Below are positions 35,781 to 43,951 of a DNA stretch of 64,000 bases, one piece after another. The notes under the pieces are model-generated. The model was not told the origin of the DNA. It was given only the letters and a program-made list of their open reading frames with translations, and made no database searches. Each line of letters opens with the position of its first letter. Position 1 is the first letter of the stretch. The stretch is from Cumulibacter sp047975195 (GTDB lineage Bacteria > Actinomycetota > Actinomycetes > Mycobacteriales > Antricoccaceae), in contig JBKEDB010000001.1 in assembly GCA_047975195.1 (NCBI GenBank), positions 1 to 64,000 of the forward strand. The letters run 5' to 3'. The position numbers were made by a program, and so were the translations under genes.

Positions 35781-36614
35781 ATGGACGAGACAGCGAGCGA
35801 ACGCTCCGCTCAGCGACCGGCCGCAGATAAGCCAGCACCAATCAGCCCGGGCTGGACGGCGACCCCCGCGCCCGATCGCGCGAAAACGCCCGCATCATCC
35901 TCGTCTGACAGCGCTGCGCCCCCAGCCGAGACTGCCGCGCCTTCGACCCCACCGGCGGACCAGACTGCGCAGACCGACGACGCTGCCGCCGAGGTCCGGT
36001 TGCGCGCCGGCGATATGGACCGCCGCCGCGTGGCGTCCGTGCTGCACGATGCCCTCGGCAAGGGGCAGTTGACGATCGACGAGTTCGACGACCGGACGGC
36101 GTCGGCGTGGGGCGCAACGTACATCGATGAACTCGACGTCTTGACTCGCGACCTGATTCCGTCGCAGCCCGGGCTGGACGCCGCAGCATATATTCCATCG
36201 CGCGATATTCAACCGCCGGCGTCCTCGCGCGTGACCGGCGATGGCGGACCGTCGACGTCGGTCGCGATCTTCTCCGGTTTCGAGCGCAGGGGCGTGTGGA
36301 CTGTGCCGTCGAAGTTCACTGCGGTGGCGGTGATGGGCGGCGGGGTGCTGGATCTGCGGCATGCGAATTTGGGCGCCGACAAGGTAACGATCACCGTCAC
36401 GGCGATCATGGGCGGCGTCGAGATCATCGTGCCGGACGACATCAACGTCAACGTCGAAGGCTTTGGGTTCATGGGAGCCTTCGACGACTCTCGGCAATGG
36501 GAGCGCGGAGTGCCGCAGCCCGACCCGTCCGCTCCGACGGTGACCGTCAACGGTCTGGCGCTGATGGGCGGCGTGTCGGTGACCCGTAAGCCCTCCGGCC
36601 CAGTGTCACGCTGA
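35781..36614 (+). CDS. DUF1707 protein with LiaF-like C-terminus
   Basis: A 277-aa protein in three parts: a Pro/Ala/Ser-rich disordered N-terminus (1-70), a DUF1707 domain (EVRLRAGDMDRRRVASVLHD, then GQLTIDEFDDRTASAWGATY) and a C-terminal beta domain like that of cell-wall-active stress proteins of the LiaF group (FTAVAVMGGGVLDLRHANL, then VTAIMGGVEIIVPDDINVNV). DUF1707 proteins are usual in actinobacteria and are thought to sense or regulate envelope stress; the role is not proved. No membrane segment is seen. Confidence 0.85.
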   Translation: MDETASERSAQRPAADKPAPISPGWTATPAPDRAKTPASSSSDSAAPPAETAAPSTPPADQTAQTDDAAAEVRLRAGDMDRRRVASVLHDALGKGQLTIDEFDDRTASAWGATYIDELDVLTRDLIPSQPGLDAAAYIPSRDIQPPASSRVTGDGGPSTSVAIFSGFERRGVWTVPSKFTAVAVMGGGVLDLRHANLGADKVTITVTAIMGGVEIIVPDDINVNVEGFGFMGAFDDSRQWERGVPQPDPSAPTVTVNGLALMGGVSVTRKPSGPVSR

Positions 36615-36703
36615 ACACCCGCGCACCCGTATCCACAGGCCCTCGCCGCAAACCCTGGACTCACCCGGCCCGACGGAATTGTGTGCGCACGTAGGATCCG
36701 GGG

Positions 36704-37576
36704 ATGAGTACTGAGCGGATTCGGTTGGGTGATCACACCCAGATGCTGTGCGGCGATGACAACGGCAAGTACCCCACGGGCAATCCCGTCCTGGTTGAGG
36801 GGCCCGAGGGTCGATTGGTAATCGACTCGGCGCTGTCGGTCCCGATCCCGGATGTAGACCTCGTTGTCCTCAGCCACTACCACGAAGACCACACCGCCGG
36901 CCTGCCCAGTCGCCCCGACCTAAAGGTCCAGATCCACGAAGCCGACCTCAAGCCGGTCAGCGACGTCGATGCATTCTTCGAGACGGGCGGATTCGACGAA
37001 CCGCAGTTCCGCAAGGAACTGCAGGAGAAGTATGAGCACGGCCCCATCCCGCAAGCCACCGCGCTCGCCATGACACCGATCGACCTCGGCGGCGGCGTCT
37101 TCGTAACGCCAGTCCACCTCCCCGGTCACACCGCGGGACACTGCGGATACCTGATCGAACCGGACGGCGTCTTCTTCACCGCCGACGTCGACCTGTCGAG
37201 TTTCGGGCCGTTCTACGGCGATGTGCACTCGTCGTCACTGGTCGACTTCCGCGAGTCGCTGCGCCGCAGCGCGGAGACCGACGCCGCGGTCTACTCGACG
37301 TACCACCACAAGCGCGAGGTGCGCGATGCAGCGACCTACCAGCGGATGCTGGCCGCATTCACTAGCGTGATCGACGAACGCTCAGAACGGGTCCTCGACC
37401 TGCTCGCATCGCCGCAGAGCGCCGCCGAACTCGTCGGCAAAGGCGTCGTGTACCGCCCCGGCAACGTCCCGTCGTACGCCGTAACTTCTGAGCGCGCGAT
37501 GACCCAACTGCACCTCGACGAACTGCACGAGGAAGGTCGTGTCCTACGTGAGAACGGGCGCTACCGCCGCGCGTGA
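36704..37576 (+). CDS. MBL-fold metallo-hydrolase
   Basis: A 290-aa metallo-beta-lactamase fold protein. The dinuclear metal motif is SHYHEDHTAG (HxHxDH, about residues 60-69), the third histidine is in HLPGHTAGHCGY and the bridging aspartate in FFTADVD. The C-terminal 80 residues are helical and end with a winged-helix-like stretch, as in glyoxalase II-like and LACTB2-like proteins. Substrates in this family are thioesters, RNA or lactones; not decided here. It is a lone gene, convergent with the thioesterase. Confidence 0.88.
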   Translation: MSTERIRLGDHTQMLCGDDNGKYPTGNPVLVEGPEGRLVIDSALSVPIPDVDLVVLSHYHEDHTAGLPSRPDLKVQIHEADLKPVSDVDAFFETGGFDEPQFRKELQEKYEHGPIPQATALAMTPIDLGGGVFVTPVHLPGHTAGHCGYLIEPDGVFFTADVDLSSFGPFYGDVHSSSLVDFRESLRRSAETDAAVYSTYHHKREVRDAATYQRMLAAFTSVIDERSERVLDLLASPQSAAELVGKGVVYRPGNVPSYAVTSERAMTQLHLDELHEEGRVLRENGRYRRA

Positions 37577-37596
37577 TCTGAGGCTGCGTCGCAGCT

Positions 37597-38043
37597 CTAG
37601 GCAGGATCGGCGACCGGTGACAGTTCCTTCTCCGCATCCACGATGACATCGCTGCGGCGGGTAACGATGACGAAGGTCGCCACCGCGTGGGCGATCAGAC
37701 GTTCGTCTGAGTCCCGAACGACATCGGCCTCAACCACTGCGGTCTGTCGGCCCCGTTTGCGGACAGTGGCCATGCAGGTGAGCGCGTCGCCTGGGTTCGC
37801 CGACGCCATGTAGCTCATCGTCATCGACGCCGTCGACGGCGCCTGCCCGGTCTCGAGTGCGGTCGCAACCGCCCGTCCGAGGGCGCTGTCGGCGAGAGTT
37901 GCGAGGGCACCGCCATGCATGATCCCGCTGCGGTTGAGGTGGTCCTCGGTGACGACGACGGTGCCGCGCGCTTGCCCGTTGCCCAAGCTTTCGGTGTCGA
38001 TCGCGGACAGGGCGCGGTAGCCGGTGCGCGGAATCTTTGCCAT
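37597..38043 (-). CDS. PaaI-type hotdog thioesterase
   Basis: A 148-aa hotdog fold protein. The family motif is NRSGIMHGGALATLADSALG (His and Gly of the HGG active site, Asp/Ser of the helix), followed by MTMSYMASANPGDALTC. PaaI-type enzymes hydrolyse short-chain or aromatic acyl-CoAs and rescue CoA from dead-end esters. It is divergent from the pantothenate operon, a neighbourhood that fits CoA economy but does not prove it. Confidence 0.88.
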   Translation of the reverse strand: MAKIPRTGYRALSAIDTESLGNGQARGTVVVTEDHLNRSGIMHGGALATLADSALGRAVATALETGQAPSTASMTMSYMASANPGDALTCMATVRKRGRQTAVVEADVVRDSDERLIAHAVATFVIVTRRSDVIVDAEKELSPVADPA

Positions 38044-38167
38044 GTGTCCTCCGTGAGAATGTGCTCGGCTCGAGATTAACGGGTGCCGTGGCGTGCACCG
38101 ATTGCCCGGGTGGGTGCGCGGTTACGCTGGATGCGATCGCCCTCGAACTTCGCCGGAAGGACCGGCC

Positions 38168-38947
38168 GTGAACGGCCCCGAATCCTCACTGCCCGTTGCC
38201 AGCCCCCTCGCCATCGTGGGCGCGGGACGACTCGGTCATGCACTCACCGCTGCGCTAGGCGCCAGTGGCCTGGAGGTGCTGGGTCCATTCGGGCGAGGGT
38301 ATGACGCTGCCGATGACCGCCCGGCGGTCGTGCTGTTGTGTGTGCCCGACCGCGAGATCGAAGCCGCTGCGTCGGCGCTGCTTCCCCGAGAAGGCATGCT
38401 CGTGGGGCATTGCTCGGGAGCGACCACACTCGCACCGGTCGGTCCGCACGAGGGGTTCAGCCTGCACCCATTGATGACCGTCCCACGCACTGGCGCACGG
38501 TTTGCCGGGGCCGCCGCGGCTGTCGCCGGACGCACACCCAGAGCGCTTCGTACCGCTACCGATCTCGCCGGGCTCCTCGGAATGACGGCGGTCCAGGTAC
38601 CGGACGGCGACCGGATCGCCTATCACGCTGCGGCCGCGGTGGCTTCCAACCAACTGCTCGCCGTACTGGACCTGTCGGCACAGTTGGCCTCGTCTGTGGG
38701 CGTGGAACGCAAGTATCTTGGGCCGATCGTGCACGCGACGGTCGATAACTGGTTGGCGACCGGCGCGGCACGGGCACTGACCGGGCCGGTGGTGCGCGGG
38801 GATGAGCAGACGTTGCACGGTCACCGCGAGGCTGTGCGTGAACGCGTAGCGGATGACGCATCTCTGTTTGATGCGCTGCTCGAAGCGACCCGGCGGCTCG
38901 CGGCGTCCTCACCATCCGAACAGCCGCACGCCGATACGCGCGAGTAA
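38168..38947 (+). CDS. Rossmann/DUF2520 protein, candidate ketopantoate reductase
   Basis: The GTG at 38168, after GGAAGG, gives a 259-aa protein. The N-terminal Rossmann domain has LAIVGAGRLGHALTAALGAS, and the DUF2520 part has FSLHPLMTVP and NQLLAVLDLSAQL. Such proteins sit next to panC in many actinobacteria. Structurally they are related to 6-phosphogluconate dehydrogenase-like reductases such as PanE. No panE is in this operon, so this protein could supply the ketopantoate reductase step; that is an inference. It is 90 bp upstream of panC. Confidence 0.85.
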   Translation: MNGPESSLPVASPLAIVGAGRLGHALTAALGASGLEVLGPFGRGYDAADDRPAVVLLCVPDREIEAAASALLPREGMLVGHCSGATTLAPVGPHEGFSLHPLMTVPRTGARFAGAAAAVAGRTPRALRTATDLAGLLGMTAVQVPDGDRIAYHAAAAVASNQLLAVLDLSAQLASSVGVERKYLGPIVHATVDNWLATGAARALTGPVVRGDEQTLHGHREAVRERVADDASLFDALLEATRRLAASSPSEQPHADTRE

Positions 38948-39037
38948 CCATGTGGATCCGGGTGATACCGGCCACTTGGTGTTACCAGCGCCGTGAACTC
39001 GGGCCAATCTGGACGGTACGGGAATTCGAGGAGTTGC

Positions 39038-39898
39038 ATGGAAATCGTTCGTACCGTCGACGAGCTACGGGCCACTATCGCCGCGCTCGGCGGTTCACGC
39101 GACACTCGCGTCGGCCTCGTTCCGACCATGGGGGCGCTGCACGAAGGCCACTTGACGTTGGTGCGCGCGGCGAAGGCTGACTGCGACATCGTCGTCGTGT
39201 CCGTATTCGTGAACCCGACGCAGTTCAACGACGCGAAGGACCTGGAGGCGTACCCGCGCGATGAGCAGCGCGACAGCGACCTCGCTGCAGGCGCGGGTGC
39301 TGATGTGCTGTTCGCACCGAGCGCTGCCGAAATGTACCCGGAAGGGCACTCGACTTCGCTGCACGTCGTCGGGGTGAGCGAACCGCTGGAGGGTGCCCAC
39401 CGCGGCGCCGTGCACTTTGACGGGGTTGCCACCGTCGTCACCAAGTTACTCATCGCTGCCGAACCCGATATCGCTTATTTCGGGGAGAAGGACGCGCAGC
39501 AACTCGCCGTCGTCAAACGTCTGGTGCGCGACCTTCGACTGCGCGTACAGATCAAGGGTGTCTCGACCGTGCGCGAAGACAGTGGCTTGGCGATGTCGTC
39601 ACGCAACGTGCGGCTCAGTGACGACGAACGGACCCTTGCGTTGGCGCTGAAGCGTGGACTGGAAGCTGCTTCGCAGATATACCTTGATTCACTGGACCGC
39701 GACGGCGCCGAACGCGCCGGTGCGGACGCCATGCGGGCCGAGGGCGTCCAGCCGGAGTACCTCGCGCTGGTAGACGACGCCACCTTCGCGCCCGTCGAGC
39801 CGGGTCAGTCTGCGCTTGCCGTGGTTGCTGCCCACGTGGGCGCGGTACGGCTCATCGACAATCTTCGTGTTCCAATCGACCCCGAGAGGAAGTACTGA
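39038..39898 (+). CDS. panC: Pantothenate synthetase
   Basis: Joins pantoate and beta-alanine using ATP. The 286-aa protein has the HIGH-like nucleotide motif GLVPTMGALHEGH (26-38), the pantoate-binding FVNPTQFN, EGAHRGAVHFDGVATVVTKL, FGEKDAQQLAVVKRLVRDL and the KMSKS-like SSRNVRLS. The ATG at 39038 follows GAGGAG and is preferred to an upstream start. Three bases separate its stop from panB, showing an operon. The reading is complete. Confidence 0.95.
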   Translation: MEIVRTVDELRATIAALGGSRDTRVGLVPTMGALHEGHLTLVRAAKADCDIVVVSVFVNPTQFNDAKDLEAYPRDEQRDSDLAAGAGADVLFAPSAAEMYPEGHSTSLHVVGVSEPLEGAHRGAVHFDGVATVVTKLLIAAEPDIAYFGEKDAQQLAVVKRLVRDLRLRVQIKGVSTVREDSGLAMSSRNVRLSDDERTLALALKRGLEAASQIYLDSLDRDGAERAGADAMRAEGVQPEYLALVDDATFAPVEPGQSALAVVAAHVGAVRLIDNLRVPIDPERKY

Positions 39899-39901
39899 CT
39901 C

Positions 39902-40792
39902 ATGTCGACTCGTCCCCGCCCCGCCGAGGACGCCGCCGCGCAGCGCCGTCCCCTGTCGATTCCGAGCCTGTTTGCGCTCAAGGAAGCTGGTACGCCGATC
40001 GCGATGATCACGGCGTACGACTTCCCGTCGGCGCTCGCCGCTGAGGAAGCAGGCGTCGATATCGTGCTCGTCGGTGATTCCGGCGCGATGACTGTCCTCG
40101 GCTACGAAAGCACCGTTCCGGTATCGGTGGACGAAATGCTGACCTTGACCAAAGCTGTACGACGTGGTCTGAAGACGCCCGTGCTGGTCGGAGATCTGCC
40201 GTTCGGTTCGTATGAGTCCAGTGATGAACTCGCCGTGCAGACCGCGATGCGGTTCGTGAAGGAGGGCGGCGTGGACGCCGTCAAACTCGAGGGCGGCAGC
40301 AACGTACCGTTGGCCCGAGCGAAGGCCATTCTCGCGGCCGGCATACCGGTGATGGGGCACGTTGGTTTGACGCCGCAAACAGCGGTAGCCCTCGGTGGTT
40401 TTAAGGCGCAGGGCCGGACGGCGGAATCTGCCCGTCGCGTTGCCGCGGAGGCACACGCTTTGCAGGAAGCCGGCTGTTTCTCGGTCGTGTTCGAGGCTGT
40501 ACCCAACGAGTTGACCGACGCGCTGATGCCGCTGATGGCCAGCACTGTCGTGATCGGTATCGGCGCGGGCCCATCGACCGACGGTCAGGTTCTAGTACTG
40601 CAGGATCTCGCCGGAATGGGATCTGGCGGTAAGGCGAAGTTCGTCAAACGGTTCGCGGAACTACACGATCCACTGGTCGACGCGCTTCGCTCGTATGCGA
40701 CCGAAGTGCGCGAAAAGCAGTACCCGGCACCCGAACACTGCTACTCCATGCCCGCCGCCGAGCGCGAGAAGCTGGACCTATCGAACCTGTAG
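39902..40792 (+). CDS. panB: 3-methyl-2-oxobutanoate hydroxymethyltransferase
   Basis: Transfers a hydroxymethyl group from methylene-tetrahydrofolate to ketoisovalerate, giving ketopantoate. The 296-aa TIM barrel shows MITAYDFPSALAAEEAGVD, LVGDSGAMTVLGYESTVPVS, the metal and substrate residues in VGDLPFGSY and VKLEGG, and VMGHVGLTPQTAVALGG. PanB comes before PanC in the pathway but after it in the operon, as often in actinobacteria. Seven bases separate it from the convergent histidine kinase gene. Confidence 0.95.
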   Translation: MSTRPRPAEDAAAQRRPLSIPSLFALKEAGTPIAMITAYDFPSALAAEEAGVDIVLVGDSGAMTVLGYESTVPVSVDEMLTLTKAVRRGLKTPVLVGDLPFGSYESSDELAVQTAMRFVKEGGVDAVKLEGGSNVPLARAKAILAAGIPVMGHVGLTPQTAVALGGFKAQGRTAESARRVAAEAHALQEAGCFSVVFEAVPNELTDALMPLMASTVVIGIGAGPSTDGQVLVLQDLAGMGSGGKAKFVKRFAELHDPLVDALRSYATEVREKQYPAPEHCYSMPAAEREKLDLSNL

Positions 40793-40799
40793 TTCGACG

Positions 40800-42101
40800 T
40801 CATTGAGTTGAGGTGGTCGTCGGGATTCGTACGTGGGCCGAGGTCCCCGACGTTCCTGTCATGATTCGGAATGTCCCGGAGGAGTCGACGACGGCCTGCC
40901 GAATCAGGCTCAGCCCCAAGTGTCCTTCCGGCGCGGGCGCGGAGGGATCGAAACCGCCGCCGTCATCAATGACGTCGAGGGTGACGTAGTGCTCGTCGCC
41001 GCGAAGCCGCACGCGTACCCTGCTCGGCTCGCCATGCACGATCGCGTTGCGAATGAGTTCGCGCGCCACCCGATACACGAGAGCGGCCGCTTCCGGCGTC
41101 GCCTCGGTGGGTTCGTGAATGTCGAGGTCAACCAAGCCGCGTCCGATGTCGTCAGCCAGATCCTGCATCGCGTTAACCAGCGAGCCTTGGAATTCTGGGG
41201 GCGCGAGTTCGGTCAGCACATTCCGCAGCCCAGCCACGTCGGAGTCGAGTAGGTTGATCGCGCGCGTCAGTTGGGCCGACCGGTCGGGGTCTCGCTCGAC
41301 AGATTGCTCAAGCGAGTCGAGCACCAGCCCGACGCTCGCCAGGTCTTGGATCAGACCGTCGTGCAACCGTGCGGCCAAACGGCGGCGCTCGCGATCTGAG
41401 GCCGCGAGCGCGGTCTGCAGCAGCGCTCGCCGTTCTGCCTCTCGTGCGTCCATCCGGCGCGCGAGACGCAACGCCAGCGGCAGCGTCGCGGCGCCGAGTA
41501 CGAGCGGGCCCAGGACGGCGACCGGCAACACGATGCTGAGCAGATCCGACAGCGCCCGATCCGCCACGGATGGCAGGTAGATTTCCAGCCGCATCGCCTG
41601 CCCGGATGCGTCGTCGAATCCGATGAAGGCTTCGAGCAGCCCAGCCTCGCCATACTCGTACTGGTGCTCGTCATCATCGGGGACGTCGAGGATGACCACC
41701 TCACCGGAATCCAAGCGTTCGCCCAGAACCGGATCAAACGGACGACGTGCGCCTTCATTCCTCGGTTCGTCGGAGTACAGCACCACGACCTCGTCCCCAT
41801 CGACCTGCCAGATCTTGGCGCGGTCGATCACGCCTCCGTCGATGAACGCTTGGATCTCCAGCAGCGCCGCCTCACGCACGTCCGGACTATTCGCACTGAG
41901 ATCGAGAAGGGTCAGCGGAGCGACGACCGCGAGTGCGACGGTACGAGCAACCGCCGAAGCCTCGTCCCGCGCGGCTTCAACGGCGATCGCCGTCGAAATC
42001 AATGAAGCCAGCGCAGCGACGACGAGTGAGACGAGGACGGTAGAGACGGCATGGATCGTGAATGCCCGCCTCACCGACCGGCTCATCTCACGACGACTCA
42101 T
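40800..42101 (-). CDS. Sensor histidine kinase, NarL/DesK type
   Basis: A 433-aa membrane sensor. One helix at about 17-45 and another at 187-215 flank an extracytoplasmic domain of about 140 residues with many acids (DGDEVVVLYSDEPRN, DVPDDDEHQYEYGEAG). The HisKA_3 motif is RRRLAARLHDGLIQDLASVG with the phosphate acceptor His247, and the ATP-binding domain has ELIRNAIVHG and DVIDDGGGFDPS. The gene overlaps the response regulator by four bases (ATGA). The pair may control the adjacent iron-uptake operon or an unlinked target; the acidic sensor loop would suit cation sensing, which is speculative. Confidence 0.9.
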   Translation of the reverse strand: MSRREMSRSVRRAFTIHAVSTVLVSLVVAALASLISTAIAVEAARDEASAVARTVALAVVAPLTLLDLSANSPDVREAALLEIQAFIDGGVIDRAKIWQVDGDEVVVLYSDEPRNEGARRPFDPVLGERLDSGEVVILDVPDDDEHQYEYGEAGLLEAFIGFDDASGQAMRLEIYLPSVADRALSDLLSIVLPVAVLGPLVLGAATLPLALRLARRMDAREAERRALLQTALAASDRERRRLAARLHDGLIQDLASVGLVLDSLEQSVERDPDRSAQLTRAINLLDSDVAGLRNVLTELAPPEFQGSLVNAMQDLADDIGRGLVDLDIHEPTEATPEAAALVYRVARELIRNAIVHGEPSRVRVRLRGDEHYVTLDVIDDGGGFDPSAPAPEGHLGLSLIRQAVVDSSGTFRIMTGTSGTSAHVRIPTTTSTQ

Positions 42102-42691
42102 TGCGGCTCCATCAACACCATGCCCGTCCGCGCCGCTATAACGACTGCTTCGAGTTGGGTACGCGCCCCGAGCTTTGCAAGGATCGACTTTACGTGGTCG
42201 CGCACCGTGTAGACCGACAGCGTCAGATGGCTCGCGGCGCCGCGCACGTCCATCCCCTGACTGAGCAGCCGCAAGATCTCCTGCTCGCGCGGCGACAGCA
42301 CACTGTCGCCGGGCGGCGGTGCCGGTCGGGGTTTGCGCTCACGCAACGCGATCAACAACTCATCGAGGCGGCCATGCTTGGGCAGGACCCGGTAGGCGCC
42401 GGCAGCCAACGCGCGGCGAGCGAGATCTGATCGAGGGTGCGCGGTCAACACGATGATCCGCGCATCAGGTGCCATCCGGTGGAGCTCGGTGACGAGTTGC
42501 GCGCCATCACCGTCGGGCAGACCCAGGTCGACGATCGCCGCCGAGAACTCAACAGTCGCGGCGATCCGACACGCTGCGGTCACCGAATGCGCGAGGGCGA
42601 CACATTGGATATCGCGCTGCGCGTCGAGTCCCAGACGCATGAGGTCGGCGAACGTCTGGTGGTCGTCGACGACGAGGACCGAGGTAGGCAT
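42098..42691 (-). CDS. Response regulator, NarL/LuxR type
   Basis: A 197-aa regulator. The receiver has VLVVDDHQTF, the phosphorylated Asp55 in AAIVDLGLPDGDG, the switch Thr in IIVLTAHP and Lys in VLPKHG. The LuxR helix-turn-helix is LSPREQEILRLLSQGMDVRG followed by LTLSVYTVRDHVKSILAKLG. It starts 110 bp from the divergent iron-binding protein gene, across the iron box, and is translationally coupled to the kinase downstream. Confidence 0.92.
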   Translation of the reverse strand: MPTSVLVVDDHQTFADLMRLGLDAQRDIQCVALAHSVTAACRIAATVEFSAAIVDLGLPDGDGAQLVTELHRMAPDARIIVLTAHPRSDLARRALAAGAYRVLPKHGRLDELLIALRERKPRPAPPPGDSVLSPREQEILRLLSQGMDVRGAASHLTLSVYTVRDHVKSILAKLGARTQLEAVVIAARTGMVLMEPQ

Positions 42692-42723
42692 TCCCTAATT
42701 CTAGGGATCTTTCAAGTGAAGGA

Positions 42724-42743
42724 CCAAGGTTAGGCTTACTTGG
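42724..42743 (+). promoter_or_regulatory. DtxR/IdeR-type iron box
   Basis: CCAAGGTTAGGCTTACTTGG is an interrupted palindrome that matches the actinobacterial iron-box pattern (TTAGGTTAGSCTAACCTAA) in its central GGTTAGGCT and in both arms. It lies 57 bp upstream of the iron-binding protein gene, where iron-loaded DtxR/IdeR would repress transcription. Confidence 0.75.
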
Positions 42744-42800
42744 CCGATCTGGCCGCACGAACTACTACACCAATTCCCTCACGAAGGACATCGAATACCC

Positions 42801-43835
42801 ATGCGCTCTCCGCGTTCCGGCACCGCTTTGCTTGCTGCATTGATCGCGCCCGCAATGCTGCTCACTGCCTGCTCATCGGACTCCGATGAACCGGACGGCG
42901 AACGGACCGTCACCGTCTACGCCGGACGCTCCGAAAGCCTCGTTGGACCGATCATCGAACAGTTCGAGGAAGCTTCCGGGATCACAGTCAAGGTCCGCTA
43001 CGCGAATAGCATCGAAATGGCCGCGCAACTGCTCGAAGAAGGCGACCGCACCCCGGCACAGGTGTTCCTATCTCAGGAAGCGGGCGCGCTTGGTGCGCTT
43101 CGCGACGCGGACATGCTGACCTCGCTGCCCGACGACATCACCGGTGCTGTCGAGTCCGCTTATAACGCCACTGACGACTCGTGGGTGGCACTGACCGGCC
43201 GCGCCCGGGTGATCATTTACGACTCGGAGGAACTCTCGGCCGACGAGGTCCCCGCGGATGTCCACGACCTGACCGATCCGAAGTGGAAGGGGCGAGTGGG
43301 AATCGCCCCGACCAACGCCTCGTTCCAGTCGTTCCTGACCGCGATGCGGGTTCTGGAAGGCGATGATGCGGCCGAAGAATGGCTCAACGCCATGATCGCG
43401 AACGACGCGGAAATCTTCACCGGCAATAGCGCGATCCTCGAAGCCGTCAACACCGGCGCACTCGATATCGGCCTGGTCAATCACTACTACTGGGTCATCG
43501 CCGCCAACGAAGCAGGTGGACCGGAGTCGATGCGCGCACACTTGCAGTTCGGCGAGCCGGGCACGGTCAGCGCGCTGGTGAACGTGACCGGCGCCGGAAT
43601 CCTCACCGGAGCCGAGGATTCCGAGGAAGCGCAGGAATTCGTGGAGTTCCTCGTCAGTGAGCAGGCACAGGAATACTTCGTCGAGGAGACCGGCGAGTAC
43701 TCGCTGCTGCCCGACGCCACATCGCCGACCAACGTTCCGACGCTTGAGGAACTGCAGGGTCCGGAGCTTGACTACTCCGATTTGGCAGACCTCGAAGGCA
43801 CCGTGGCGCTACTGCAGAAGGTCGGATTGATCTGA
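42801..43835 (+). CDS. Ferric iron ABC transporter substrate-binding lipoprotein (FbpA-like)
   Basis: A 344-aa lipoprotein with lipobox LLTAC (Cys24) after a short hydrophobic signal. The mature part begins TVTVYAGRSESLVGPIIEQF, the typical FbpA/FutA start, and contains LTGRARVIIYDSEEL, WKGRVGIAPTNASFQSFLTA and the tandem tyrosines in GLVNHYYWVIAANEAGG that bind Fe3+ in this family. It should deliver ferric ions to the permease encoded downstream. The iron box upstream supports iron-dependent control. A strong hairpin separates it from the permease gene, which would keep this protein more abundant. Confidence 0.93.
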   Translation: MRSPRSGTALLAALIAPAMLLTACSSDSDEPDGERTVTVYAGRSESLVGPIIEQFEEASGITVKVRYANSIEMAAQLLEEGDRTPAQVFLSQEAGALGALRDADMLTSLPDDITGAVESAYNATDDSWVALTGRARVIIYDSEELSADEVPADVHDLTDPKWKGRVGIAPTNASFQSFLTAMRVLEGDDAAEEWLNAMIANDAEIFTGNSAILEAVNTGALDIGLVNHYYWVIAANEAGGPESMRAHLQFGEPGTVSALVNVTGAGILTGAEDSEEAQEFVEFLVSEQAQEYFVEETGEYSLLPDATSPTNVPTLEELQGPELDYSDLADLEGTVALLQKVGLI

Positions 43836-43857
43836 ACCGGCCACTACAGCTAACGAC

Positions 43858-43886
43858 GGGGAGGTCGCGCGACGCGCGACCTCCCC
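43858..43886 (+). terminator. Intercistronic hairpin between binding protein and permease genes
   Basis: A perfect 13-bp GC-rich stem (43858-43870 with 43874-43886) with a 3-nt loop. It probably acts as an attenuator or mRNA stabiliser so that the binding protein is made in excess. Confidence 0.8.
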
Positions 43887-43951
43887 GGTCCCTGTTGTTT
43901 GCTGGGGCAATCACCGCCGGAATCGGCGCATGACCGCTGGTCTACCTCATC

